This document shows, piece after piece, positions 22,675 to 33,605 of a stretch of 64,000 nt of DNA (positions within the stretch are counted from its first letter, which is position 1; every line of letters starts with the position of its first letter). Made by a program: the position numbers and the translations under genes. The notes below the pieces were generated by a model. The model was not told the origin of the DNA. It made no database searches and saw only the letters and a list, made by a program, of their open reading frames with translations. Origin of the DNA: Torymus aiolomorphi (taxonomy: Eukaryota > Arthropoda > Insecta > Hymenoptera > Torymidae); NCBI GenBank assembly GCA_036365515.1, contig CM070873.1, positions 73,310,529-73,374,528 on the forward strand, read 5' to 3'.

Positions 22675-23925
22675 TGTTGAGTCGAAATCATGCGTACACG
22701 GCAAACGGATGACGCGTGACCGAGGGGGCCGTTCCGTGTTCGTCACGAAAGAGTGTGCGTGCACGCATGCACGCGCTAGAAAGGGAGAAGTCGAGACGAG
22801 ATAGGCGATAGCGGGGGAGCGAGCTAAAAGACTCTCTGTGGAGAAAAAGGGGCGCGAATGTCAGACAGCCAGCAACTGCAGAAATGTCAACATCTCGTTG
22901 CGGACTGGAGAGTTTTGTATCATCCTTACTTCCTCGTTTTTTATAAGCAGCAGCAGCGTGGCGAAAAAGATCCTCCATAGTCCTTGGCGATCGTTGTAGG
23001 GAATTGACGCAACATAAATGCGAACGACAATTCCTTTATACAACTTGCGTTCGCTCATATCGTTATCGACATTTCCCTCACCACCTTTTCCTCCGCAGCG
23101 ATCGAAAGAGCATCGTTTTAAAAAGGTACGTGTGCTTATGTAGGGGCCTTTCGGAGAATCATGTAATCTGCGCTGCCTTAATTGTCAGTTGTTTTTGAGT
23201 ACTGAGTGAAATTGTATTCATGTGGACGACACAAGGCGGGATGTTGTACATCCTCGGCCACTCGTTGCGAGGCGGGATGTCGTATATCCTCAGTCGTTGA
23301 TCAGACACTGAATCTTGCCAAGGCTTGAATACGAGGCAGGACGCCGAAGTTCTCAGCCGTAGTTTTATTTGAAACATTAAGGGTGAAGGACTCATAGGTC
23401 GAAACCGAGGCGGGACGCCATGCGTCCCCGGCCGTATGCCGAGCATTTACACGTTTTCACGCGAGATCTGAGCAACGTGAGAGAGGTGTTATGTAAGCGA
23501 CCTTTATGACGTCAAGCATGCGTCTTTCTTTATCGATCGTGGAAATTTAGAATCAAACATCGGGTGTTATCGTGCCGCGCGAATTCTTGTAAACTCACTG
23601 GTTGAAGACATTACGCGCGATGACCCGTTAATGCAATCAGCCTTTGATGACTCAGTATCACGTTATGGTTTTATATAAAAAATGTTATGTATAGAATGAG
23701 ATTTCAGTAAAATCAGTGTATTTTGTACAATTTTAACTGTTTACAACCTTTTTTTTGGCATTATTAGTTCACCTCTCAATCAATTCTTATATTAATACGA
23801 TTTTTTAATATTCATGCCGGTAACGTAGGTAAGAAAATAAAGGAAAAATTTACAATTAATAGTTTTTGAATCATGCAGATTTTGGTCCCACTTGGAGGGA
23901 GAAAAGCTTGTGACCGCAATAGACA
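22675..23925 (+). repeat. BEL/Pao 3' LTR, right end inferred
   Basis: The start is fixed by the polypurine tract and by the match to 21083-21178. The end is inferred from CA followed by ATAGC, the pentamer that precedes the 5' LTR. An AATAAA-like signal lies about 90 bp before that end (around 23835). At ~1250 bp it would be a long LTR, so the end could lie earlier. Confidence 0.45.
23237..23440. repeat. Four degenerate GAGGCGGGAYG units within the LTR
   Basis: Near-copies of GAGGCGGGAYGYC, a few bases, then CCTCGGCCGT begin near 23235, 23270, 23334 and 23410. Each unit can fold as a small hairpin (GGCGGGA against TCCTCGGCC in part). Confidence 0.5.
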
Positions 23926-23930
23926 ATAGC

Positions 23931-24547
23931 TGATTGAGGATAGTCAAAAATCGTATGAAGTATCCTATATTTAGGAAACTTTAGTATAAGTATTTTTAAA
24001 TAAAAAATATGTATTTATTTCGTTAGAAAGATCGTGAAAAGACGAACATAACATGGTTTTGAGGATTAAAAAAAAAATAAAAGATATTTTTGGCGAGTTT
24101 TTGAAAATTCGCATGCATGCGTGAGTGTGTATGTGTGTGTGTAGAGCCATCATAACTGCCTTATAATGTTTATTTATTTTTTCCAATAATAAACTCTTAG
24201 TTTTGTTGTAAAAAGCGTCAGCACCTTTTTAGAACCAGAACCGTTTTTCATTCCTTAATTAAATTCTACATACGAATATCGCGGCCTCAACCAAATTCGC
24301 ATTGAATAAGGTTGTCTATGACAGTGGGGAGCACAATATTTTTTCCAACGTCTTCAGAGATGACAGCCTATCGGACCGGATTCTGGCATGGCACACGGCA
24401 GACGTTGCATTTATGACAAATGTTTGCTATGCAATGCATCGTTAACTTATATAAACATAACTTTTCCAACAATATTCTTCTAAAAAATAACCAAAAATTA
24501 CAAATAAAAAGTACCAATTTTAATTTTTACAAGACTTACCAATGCAA
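23931..24547. other. No recognised feature
   Basis: AT-rich; a short GT tract at about 24118-24143 and nothing with coding similarity. Confidence 0.5.
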
Positions 24548-24965
24548 CTTTTAGAAAAACAGGATGTACAGTAACACCGAAAGCAAACTAACTAAAATCA
24601 CTAAAGAAGAGAAAGTCATACAGAATAAAGGATTTATATATCTCATATCTATTCGATTCGTTCTGCCTGTGGTTGTCCATGTCTGTGCATGTCTGTGTCA
24701 GTGCCTGCCTTCATATCTCCTTTTTTGAGTGGGGGAGGAAGAGGGGTTTAAAAAAACTTTTAGAAAAACAGGATGTACAGTAACACCGAAAGCAAACTAA
24801 CTAAAATCGCTAAAGAACAAAGAGAAAGTCATACAGAATAAAGGCAATTTATATATCTTATATCTATTCGATTCGTTCTGCCTGTGGCTGTCCATGTCTG
24901 TGCATGTCTCTGTCAGTGCCTATCTTCATATGTCCTTTTTTGAGTGGGGAAGGAAGAGGGGTTTC
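24548..24965. repeat. 209-bp tandem duplication
   Basis: 24548-24756 and 24757-24965 repeat head to tail, from CTTTTAGAAAAACAGGATGT through TTTTTTGAGTGGG and the AGGAAGAGGGG word, with about ten substitutions and small indels. No coding content. The following 24966-25260 is unassigned. Confidence 0.9.
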
Positions 24966-25264
24966 CCGAAACCAGTATCTCTACAAAACAGTAATCGTAT
25001 TGGCACCGCGTTAGCATTCTTTTGCTATATTCTTTTCTGATCTGTATGCGATCCTGCTATATCTGTGTCTGTCTTTGCCTGTCTATGTGTTTTTGTGTAG
25101 ACATAGATCCACTTTACATAAATTAAGCATATTATATACTACGACGTTTGCATTGAGATTGTGTTGAAGGTGAAATTTCAAATCTCCAGAGAATAGATTT
25201 GACTGATATGACTTTTTTCTTACTTTCCTCGCCATCCTAATGACGTTTCAATCTAAGAGGAAGA

Positions 25265-25800
25265 GTTATAGTACATTACGACACTAGTGCGGGAAACTAG
25301 ATTTCCGGCTCATGTGACGTTTACACTCGAGCGAAGCGAGGGTGGAAAGGCACACGAGACGAGAATCTCTTTTCATCACTCCGTGCGGAAAGTTCGACTT
25401 TCGGAGGCTTAGCTCCGTGCGGAAAGTTCAACTTTCGGAGGCTTAGCTCCGTGCGGAAAGTTCAACTTTCGGAGGCTTAAAGTCGAACTTTCCGCACGGA
25501 GTGATGAAAAATAGTATACGTAACGAGTACAGAGAGTAGGCGTCCCTTCACTCGTGCTTTTATCGCGCTCGCCTTCGGCTCGCGCGACAAAAAGCACTCG
25601 TGGCGGGAACGCCTACTTTCCGCACTCGTTACGTAATGTGCTATTCCCGCACATGTATCGTACAGAACTTTTTGATACGACGTGTGGAAAGTTCGTTTTC
25701 GAGTACACACTTTTTGCCGAGCGTGCGGGAATCGAACTTTCCGCATGGAGTGTCGAAAAAAAAGATTCATCTCTTGCTTTGAGTGTTCCCGCACGCACAA
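25265..25800. mobile_element. Hairpin cluster with CGAGCGAAGCGAG-type loops
   Basis: Several imperfect palindromes follow one another. Landmarks are CTCGAGCGAAGCGAGGG at 25326, then three 34-bp tandem units (25381-25481, each CCGTGCGGAAAGTTC.ACTTT), then GTCGAACTTTCCGCACGGAG. A hairpin then runs from TACGTAACGAGT (25517) across CGCTCGCCTTCGGCTCGCG to ACTCGTTACGTAA (25624-25637). Open frames on both strands follow the 3n period of the arms and are not genes. Confidence 0.7.
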
Positions 25801-27200
25801 TATTTCGATAAGTAACAGTATTTAACTTCTTAACAAATAAAAAAAAAAAATACATTCTATTTAAAGTTTTCATTCTTGTGGGCCGTTGCTGCACCGGGGG
25901 ATCTACGGCGAAATTCGAACAGTGCACGGTGAGAACAGGCTAACATATTGAAGGAATCTCGAAAATGGCTTCATCTATACGTAGTATTATCAAAACTGGG
26001 TCACAACTTATATAATATAAATTTAAACTATAAATTAATTTGAAATTAACGTATTTAACTTTAAATTTAGGTGTACATACTCGCTTGCAATTGACACAAA
26101 GATTTGATGGTCCAAATATGTCATTTGTTCGGCAATTTCAAGGGCAGACAAAGTTTCGATACTTTCTTTGGTAGGTGTCTGAAAAAAATAATAATGAATT
26201 AATATAATTGCATATGTAGTTAATGAAAGTGAAGAAATATTTTTCTTCTCTCTCCACGCACAAAGCTTGATTTTGCACAGGCTGGAGTAAAAAAGTGTAT
26301 GCTGAATCAAGCTTTGTTCATATCATCTCAAAAATACTGTTCGATACACGATTAAGAAGATGATTTTAACGTGATCACATGTGACCTTCTCACACTTGCT
26401 TTGCTTGGGCCAAAATGGATACAAGGAGTTAAAATAACTTTTTTGCACTAGTAAGCAATGTATTATTTTGAATTAATATTGGTTTTAAAGTCAAATAAAT
26501 CACAGAAAGCTATCAATAAATATGCAAAATTTAGGATGAACTTTATAAACTTAGGTCAGACTTCGTCCTTAAAGCAGATCTTGTGCCTGATAAATTTCAG
26601 AAAACTCAATTCTTTTTTATCTTTTTTCACAGTAGAAGACCTATAGAAAATGCATTGTAATATTTTGAAATAGATTTTTTGTCGCTAAAAAATATATACA
26701 ATATACTCACAGTGCTTTTAATTGCTTCTTTATAGAGAAAGCTTTGAAACGGTGAAAACAATTTTTGAAACGAAAAATGTTCAAAAACGTATTTTAAGAC
26801 TACTAAAATTCGTCGAATTTAAGACAATTTGGTCCAATGTATTTGTGTGTGTATATGTGTGGGTGGGTGGGTGTGTGCATGCGTGCGTGCGTGCGTGCGC
26901 ACGCGCGCGCGTGTGTGTGTGTGTGTCTGTGTCTGTGTTTTTTTTAGAGGGGTTCGGAAAAAATGCCTTTACGTATACAAGATATTATGTGGAGCTCGGT
27001 CATTGCTAGCAATACCCACTAAAATCCTCTTGCTGATCGTCTGAGCAGGACCTTCCCTCGACTGACAAGGAAAGGTTCCGAACCCGAACTCGTCGATTTT
27101 GGTGATTTTAATATATGATATAGAGCATACAAAACTAGAATACTTGTATTTTTTTTATCGCCTAATATTCACTTTTAAAGGGTGAAAATGACCCCTAAAG
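25801..27200. other. Mostly unassigned, with a GT/GC microsatellite
   Basis: AT-rich sequence without coding similarity. A TG/GCGC tract covers about 26840-26940. Confidence 0.5.
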
Positions 27201-27214
27201 TTAGCCCCCAAATA

Positions 27215-27345
27215 GTATATTACGATACGTGGGCCGAAAATTGGATTTCCGGGGTGTGCGTGGTATGACGCCCGAGGCGAAGCCGAGGAAATCCAATTTC
27301 CGGTCCAAGTATTGTATACTATTTTTCTTACTCCCCGGCCGAAAG
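27215..27345. repeat. Hairpin element with GAGGCGAAGCCGAGG loop
   Basis: TACGATACGTGGGCCGAAAA and GAAATCCAATTTCCGG.CC arms flank a GAGGCGAAGCCGAGG core (27272-27286). Same style as the 25265-25800 cluster. Confidence 0.65.
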
Positions 27346-27559
27346 TATGTTCTGTAATTGTTAAATAATTAATAAAATTGCGTTGTCGTCTGCTAGCTGT
27401 GTTTGAGTGTTAGTTTTTCTTTCGACCCGCTCGATAGTAATACCTCTCTTGGCCGCTTTGGGTAGCTCGGTTGATATTACCGACTGTTTTTTCTTTCGAC
27501 CCGGCGTGGAGAGCTGGTTTTTTGGGCGTCTGCTACTTTCGCTGTTGCAGAGATGATTT

Positions 27560-27623
27560 GATGCCCGCCCGACATTTGCAAGACCGAGGCGAAGCCGAGG
27601 TTTTGCTGGTCGGGGCGGGCATC
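27560..27623. repeat. Hairpin with GAGGCGAAGCCGAGG loop
   Basis: GATGCCCGCCCGAC (27560-27573) pairs with GTCGGGGCGGGCATC (27609-27623), with the same GAGGCGAAGCCGAGG core in between. Confidence 0.7.
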
Positions 27624-27735
27624 AGAAACACATTCATTAAAAAAAGAAAGAAATAAGGTGATGAAATAAGTACATTAAAGTTTGATCAACTAACTCTTTT
27701 TTCTCGTCACCCGTGCGCTTTCCTCTGTCTATTTC

Positions 27736-27901
27736 GTACACCCAATGGACATTGATTCATGTCGAACGTGCCCGTTAGTGACCGTCACGCATAACCTTTT
27801 AAACGTTAACATACATAAGAAATTAGAACGCAAAATAAAACAATTGAAAAGGTTATGCATGACGGTCACTAATGACACGAATCAATGTCCATTGGGTGTA
27901 C
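27736..27901. mobile_element. 166-bp MITE
   Basis: GTACACCCAATGGACATTGA at the left edge is mirrored at the right edge ending 27901. The arms are about 65 bp (TAGTGACCGTCA.GCATAACC inside) around a short AT-rich centre. Confidence 0.8.
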
Positions 27902-28199
27902 GTGTCTAACCTTCACACCGCACAAACATCTTTTCCTCGGACACTCCCGTCCGCACGTTTACTTAATTGTTTCTACACGACTCGTAAGTACGTGTAGAAA
28001 ACAAGAGAAAAAAACAATGACCACGATCAAACAACACCACTTTTTATTTCAACTAACTCAAGCTTAATATATACTCCAGTGAACATATGATTTTCTTCTA
28101 ATTTCTCCGTACTACCACATTTTTCTCACTTGGTTCTCATGTAGTTTTTTAACAGGATATAAACATGAAAAACATGTTTTTATAAGTTATCTTATACGG

Positions 28200-31100
28200 C
28201 AGTTACGTATAAGATCTGCGACCCTAAGCAGGACGATTATTTAAATAACTTTTAATTTCAAGTGGCCGGGGGCGCGAGGTCCACGGGTAGAAGGGAGTTA
28301 CATACACGTGCGACAATTAGCAAGATGATTATTTAAATAATTCTTAATTCCAAATATTCTGGGAGCGAGGTCTACGGATATAAGGGAGTTACGTAGACTA
28401 TTCCCCGGTAGGCAAAATGATTATTTAAATAATTTTAAAACTAGAGTAGCCTGGGGACGGAAAGTCCACGTAAGTGAGTTACGTAGCCGTGCGGCAGTAA
28501 GCAAGACGATTATTAAAATAAATTTCAAACCTAAATAGCCGTGGGATGTGAGGCCCACGTGTATAAGGAGATTACGTAGACGTGCCACACTAACCAAGAG
28601 ATTTTATTTAAAAAATTCCGAGACCCAAGTAGTCGGGGGACACGAGATCCACGCGTATATGGGAGGAGTTACGTAGACGTTCGACACTAAACAAGACGAT
28701 TATTTATAAAAATTTTTAACCTCAATATCACATAATTAAGGGAGTTAGGTAGACGTGCGACTCTAAGCTATATGATTTTTAAACTCATGTGACCTGGGGA
28801 CGTGAGGTCCACGCGTATAATGGGCTTACGTAGACGTGCGATACTAAACTAGACGACTATTTAAATAATTTTAAACTCAAGTGGCCAGGGGCAAGGATCC
28901 ACGCGTATAAGGGAGTTACGTAGACGGGCGATCCTAAGCTAGAGGAATAGTTAAATAAGTGTAAACTCAAGTGGCCGGGTACGTCAGATCCACACATATA
29001 AGAGTTATATAGATGTGCGATAAGAAGCCAGACGATTATTTAAATAATTCTTAAATCCAAATATCCGGGGATGCGAGGTCCACGGTTATAAGGGAGTTAC
29101 GTAGACCATGCCCCGCTAGGCAAAATGATTATTTAAATAATTTTAAAACTAAAGTAGCCTGGGAACGGGAAGTCCACGTAAGTATGAGAGTTACGTAGCC
29201 GTGCGGCAGTAAGCAAGACGATTATTAAAATAAATTTCAAACCTAAATAGCCGTGGGATGCGAGGCCCACGTGTATAAGGGGATTACGTAGACGTGCCAC
29301 ACTAACCAAGAGATTTTATTTAAAAAATTCCGAGGCCCAAGTAGCCGGGGGACACGAGATCCACGCGTATATGGGAGGAGTTACGTAGACGTTCGACACT
29401 AAACAAGACGATTATTTATAAAATTCTTTAACCTCAATATCACATAATTAAGGGAGTTAGGTAGACGTGCGACTCTAAGCTATACGATTTTTAAAGTCAT
29501 GTGACCTGGGGACGCGAGGTCCACGCGTATAAGGGGCTTACGTAGACGCGCGATACTAAACTAGACGACTAATTAAATAAATTTTAAACTCAAGTGGCCA
29601 GGGGCAAGGGTCCACGCGTATAAGGGAGTTACGTAGATGGACGATCCTAAGCTAGAGGAATAGTTAAATAAGTTTAAACTCAAGTGGCCGGGGACGTCAG
29701 ATCCTCACGTATAAGAGAGTTATATAGATGTGCGATAAGAAGCCAGACGATTATTTAAATAACTTCTAAACTCTGGTGGCCGGGGGACGCGAGATCGTCG
29801 CGTATAACAGAGTTACGTAGATGTGCGATAATAAGTCGGACGATTATTTAAATAAATTTTAAACATAAGTGGCCGTGGGACGCGAGCTCCACGCGTATAA
29901 GGGAGTTACGTAGTAGTGCGATAATAAGCCAGACGATTATTTAATTAACTTTTAAACTCAAGTATCCAGGGACGCGAGGTCCACCCATACAAGGGAGTTA
30001 CGTGGACCATGCCACATTAAGTAAGATGATTTTTTAAATAACTTTTAAACTCAAGTGGCCGGGGGACGCGAGTTCCACGCGTATAGGGGAGTTACGTAGA
30101 CGTGCGACGGCAAGCAAGATGACTACTTATATAATCTTTAAACCAAAGTAGCCGGGAAACTTGAGGACCAGGCACATAAGGGAGTTATGTAGACCATGCC
30201 CGGTATACAAAATGATTATTTAAATAATTTTAAAACTAAAGTAGTCTGGGAATGGGAAGTCCACGTAAGTAAGAGAGTTACGCAGCCGTGCGGTAGTAAG
30301 CAAGACGATTATTAAAATAAATTTCGAACTTAAATAGCCGAGAGATGCAAGGCCAGTGTGTATAAGGGGATTGCAGAGACGCGCCACACTAACTAAGAGA
30401 TTTTATTTAAAAAATTCCGAGACCCAAATAGCCGGGGGATACGAGATCCACGCGTATAAGGGAGTTACGTATACGTTCGACACTAAACAAGACGATTATT
30501 TATAAAATTCTTTAACCTCAATATCACATAATTAAGGAAGTTAGGTAGACGTGCGATCCTAAGCTATTCGATTTTTAAACTCAAGTGACCTGGGGACGCG
30601 AGGTCCATGCGTATAAGGGGCTTTCGTAGATGTGCGATACTAAGCTAGACGATTATTTAAATAAATTTTAAACTGAAGTGGCCAGGTGCGCGAGGTTCTC
30701 GCGTATAAGAGAGTGACGTAGATGTGCGACAAGAAGCCAGACGATTATTTAAATAAATTTTAAACATAAGTGGCCGTGGGACGCGAGCTCCACGCGTATA
30801 AGGGAGTTACGTAGTAGTGCGATAATAAGCCAGACGATTATTTAATTAACTTTTAAACTCAAGTATCCAGGGGCGCAAGGTCTACGCGTATAAGGGAGTT
30901 ACGTGGATGGGCGATCCTAAGCTAGAGGAATATTTAAATAAATTTAAAACGAAGTGGCCGGGGGATGTCAGATCCTCGCATATAAGAGAGTTAAATAGAT
31001 ATGCGACAAGAAGCCAGACGATTAGTTAATTAACTTTTAAACTCAAGTGGCCGGGGGATGCGAGATCCTCGCGTATAACAGAGTTACGTAGATGTGCGAA

Positions 31101-32465
31101 ATATGCCGGACGATCCTAAGCTAGAAGAATATTTAAATAAATTTTCAACTCAAGTGGAGTGGAGATACGAGGTCCACGCGTATAAGGAAGTTACGTCGGC
31201 GTCCAACAATAAGCAAGACAATTATTTAAATAATTCTTGAACCCAAGTAGATGGGGTACGCAAGGTCCATGCATATAAGGGAGTTACGTACACATGCCAC
31301 AATAAGCAATACAATTATTTCAATAATTTTTAAACCCAAGTAGCCCGGGGATGCGAGGTTCACATAAGAGAGTTACGCATCGGTGCAGCCGTCAGCTGGA
31401 GGATTATTTAATTAATTTTGTTACCTAAGTAGTCGGGGGACGCGAGGTCCACGCGTATAAGGGAGTTATGTAGACGTGCGATCCTAAGCTAAATGATTAT
31501 TTAAATAACTTTTAAACTCAAGTGGACGACGGTGCGACGTCCTCGCGTGTAACAGAGTTACGTTGATTTGCGATAGTATGCCGGATGATTATTTAAATAA
31601 CTTTTAAACTCAAGTAGCCGGGGGTGCGAGGTGCACGCGCATAAGGAAGTTACGTACACGTGCAACAATAAGCACGATCATTTTAATAATTCTTAAATCC
31701 AAGTAGCCGTGGGACGCGAGGTCCACGTTAGTAAAAGAGTTACGTATCCGTGCGGCAGTAAGCAAGAGGATTTTAAGAATAGTTTTCAAACCTAAATAGC
31801 CGAGGGATGCGAGGTTCTCGCGAATAACTAAGTCACGTAGACGTGCGCTAGTAAGCAAGACGAGTATTTTAATAATTTTTTTTAAACCAAAAAGCCGGGG
31901 GAAACAAGATTCACGTAAATAATGGTATCACGTACACTTGCGACACTATAAGCAATAGATATTGTTAAAAAAATTCTTAAACCCAAGTAGCCGGGGGGCG
32001 AGATCCAGGTGTCTAAGGGAGTTATTTAGTCGTTCGACACTACACAGGACGATTATTATAATATTCTTTAACCTCAATATCGGGGGGACGCGAGGACCAC
32101 GTAATGAAGAGAGTAACGTAGACGTACGATCGTAAGCTAGACGATTATATAAATAACTTTTAAACTCAAGTAGCCTGGGCACGTGAGGTCCACGTGTAGA
32201 AGGGAGTTACATCGACGTGCGACAATAAGCAAGACGATTATTTAAATAATTCTTAAATCCAAGTAGCCGGGGGATGCGAAATCGACGCCAATAAGGGAGT
32301 TACGTATACGTACGGCAGTACGCAAGACTATATTATTTAAATAATTTTTAAACCCTAGTAGCCAGGGGATGCGAGGTCTTCGCTTATAAGAAAGTTACGT
32401 AGATGTGCGACAGTGAGCGGGATGATTATTTAAGTAATTCTCAAACCCAAGTAGTCGGCGCGCGA
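28200..32465. repeat. ~92-bp satellite array, about 46 units
   Basis: Each unit reads roughly: GGGAGTTACGTAGACGTGCG, a short variable part, ACGATTATTTAAATAA, a run ending AAACTCAAGTGGCC, then a GGGGACGCGAGGTCCACGCG word. Units differ by up to about 25%. A higher-order block of about 710 bp (eight units, one shortened) is visible: the variant with CCCCGGTAGGCAAAATGATT at 28401 recurs at 29111, and a third relative at 30199. No open frame of interest. Confidence 0.92.
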
Positions 32466-32690
32466 GGAAAGAATTATTTAAATAATCGTCTTGGCTACTT
32501 AAGGTTAAAAGTTATTTTCAATAATCATCTAGATTAGGGTCGCACGTCTACGTAACGCACTTATTTATGTGGACCTTGCGTCCCCCGGATATTGAGATTA
32601 AAGAATTTTGTAAATTATCATCTTGTTTAGTATCGCACGTCTATGTAACTTATAGGCCCTTATAGGGCTACTTGGCCCAGATGGCAAACA
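32466..32690. repeat. Inverted terminal part of the ~92-bp satellite
   Basis: About two units in the opposite orientation: AATTATTTAAATAATCGTCTTG, GTCGCACGTCTACGTAAC, GTGGACCTTGCGTCCCCCGG. The array therefore changes direction at about 32466. Confidence 0.85.
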
Positions 32691-32889
32691 TAATCCAAAT
32701 GAATTCGTAAAGAATTCGTCAAATGTATTATATTAGAATTCTTTTGTAGGAATTGAAAAAGAACTGTTAATGAATTCATTGGATTCATTAAAAATTCTTT
32801 AAGTATTTCTTTTTGTTAGAAATTTGATTGTAAAATTTATTTATAGAATTCGTGAAGAACTCGGGTTATGTCCGATTATTTGATTTAAT

Positions 32890-33203
32890 AGACTAATAAT
32901 ACAATTTGTAAAGAATTCTTTATTTTTTAAATGTATTTATATGAAGTGCTAAATGAATACATCTATGAGTTCGGAAAGTACACTCTATGAGTTCTTTTGG
33001 GGCTCATACGAAAATAAATTTAAGAATTAATTACTCCTAACCAAAATTTGAAAAGGGTTCATTAAGGGTTCAAAACTAATAACGTTATAGTTATTTTTTA
33101 GTTCAAATAGAGTTCGAAAGATATTCGTGACGAATGCATTTCCCAGACGGCATAAGCAGTTCGAAAAGAGCTTTTTTTGAACTCATGATTTTGAACATGA
33201 ATT
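32890..33203. repeat. Dispersed repeat A, copy 1
   Basis: About 305 bp nearly identical to 35390-35694, same orientation, beginning near AAAGAATTCTTTATTTTT and ending at TTTTGAACATGAATT. No coding content. The preceding 32691-32889 holds several GAATTC-rich words and nothing recognisable. Confidence 0.85.
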
Positions 33204-33352
33204 TGTGGGGATTGCGTCTCCCCACTCTCTCCATCCGTAGCTGCTCTGCTACCTCGCTCCACTGCTAGAGAGTGAGCCCCAATTATGAGGTACACTAACT
33301 CCCGCAAGTGGCCGAATCGCCTTGCGGTTAGTATATATAGCGCGTCTAACGC

Positions 33353-33572
33353 AGTACACACATCCAGCCTGAAGCCAACTTAACACGTATGAAAATGGTG
33401 ACGCATAGGGCTTGCGTGGATCGATTAAGTATGTCAAATAAATAAAAAAACCATCGAAACGAAAAGCCTAGCTGATCCTTTTCTTGAGTAATGAGTGATT
33501 CAAAAAATCAGATAACACGCATTCAGCGTATTATGATCTACGTATGTCTGCGCGCGCGTGTGTGTGTACGCA

Positions 33573-33605
<33 letters not shown>

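Larger units (their letters stand above)
21083..23925 (+). mobile_element. Internally deleted BEL/Pao retrotransposon
   Basis: A 96-bp LTR fragment (21083-21178) is fused directly to RNase H. A foldback insertion (21585-22082), the end of integrase, a polypurine tract (GGGGGGAGGA, 22665-22674) and the 3' LTR beginning TGTTGAG at 22675 follow. ATAGC precedes the element (21078-21082) and occurs after a CA at 23926-23930, a possible 5-bp target duplication that would set the 3' LTR end at 23925. Gag, protease, RT and most of the integrase core are missing. Confidence 0.7.

Noticed and set aside
25409..25927. Several overlapping open frames of 60-107 codons on both strands
   Set aside because: They mirror one another across the hairpin arms and carry no domain.
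28200..32465. CRISPR-like regular repeats
   Set aside because: Units are contiguous diverged ~92-bp copies without constant repeats separated by unique spacers, in a eukaryotic repeat setting.
33225..33365. tRNA- or SINE-like sequence (TGGCCGAATCG resembles an A box; GTGGGG/CCCCAC hairpin nearby)
   Set aside because: No B box, no cloverleaf that closes, and no acceptor stem.
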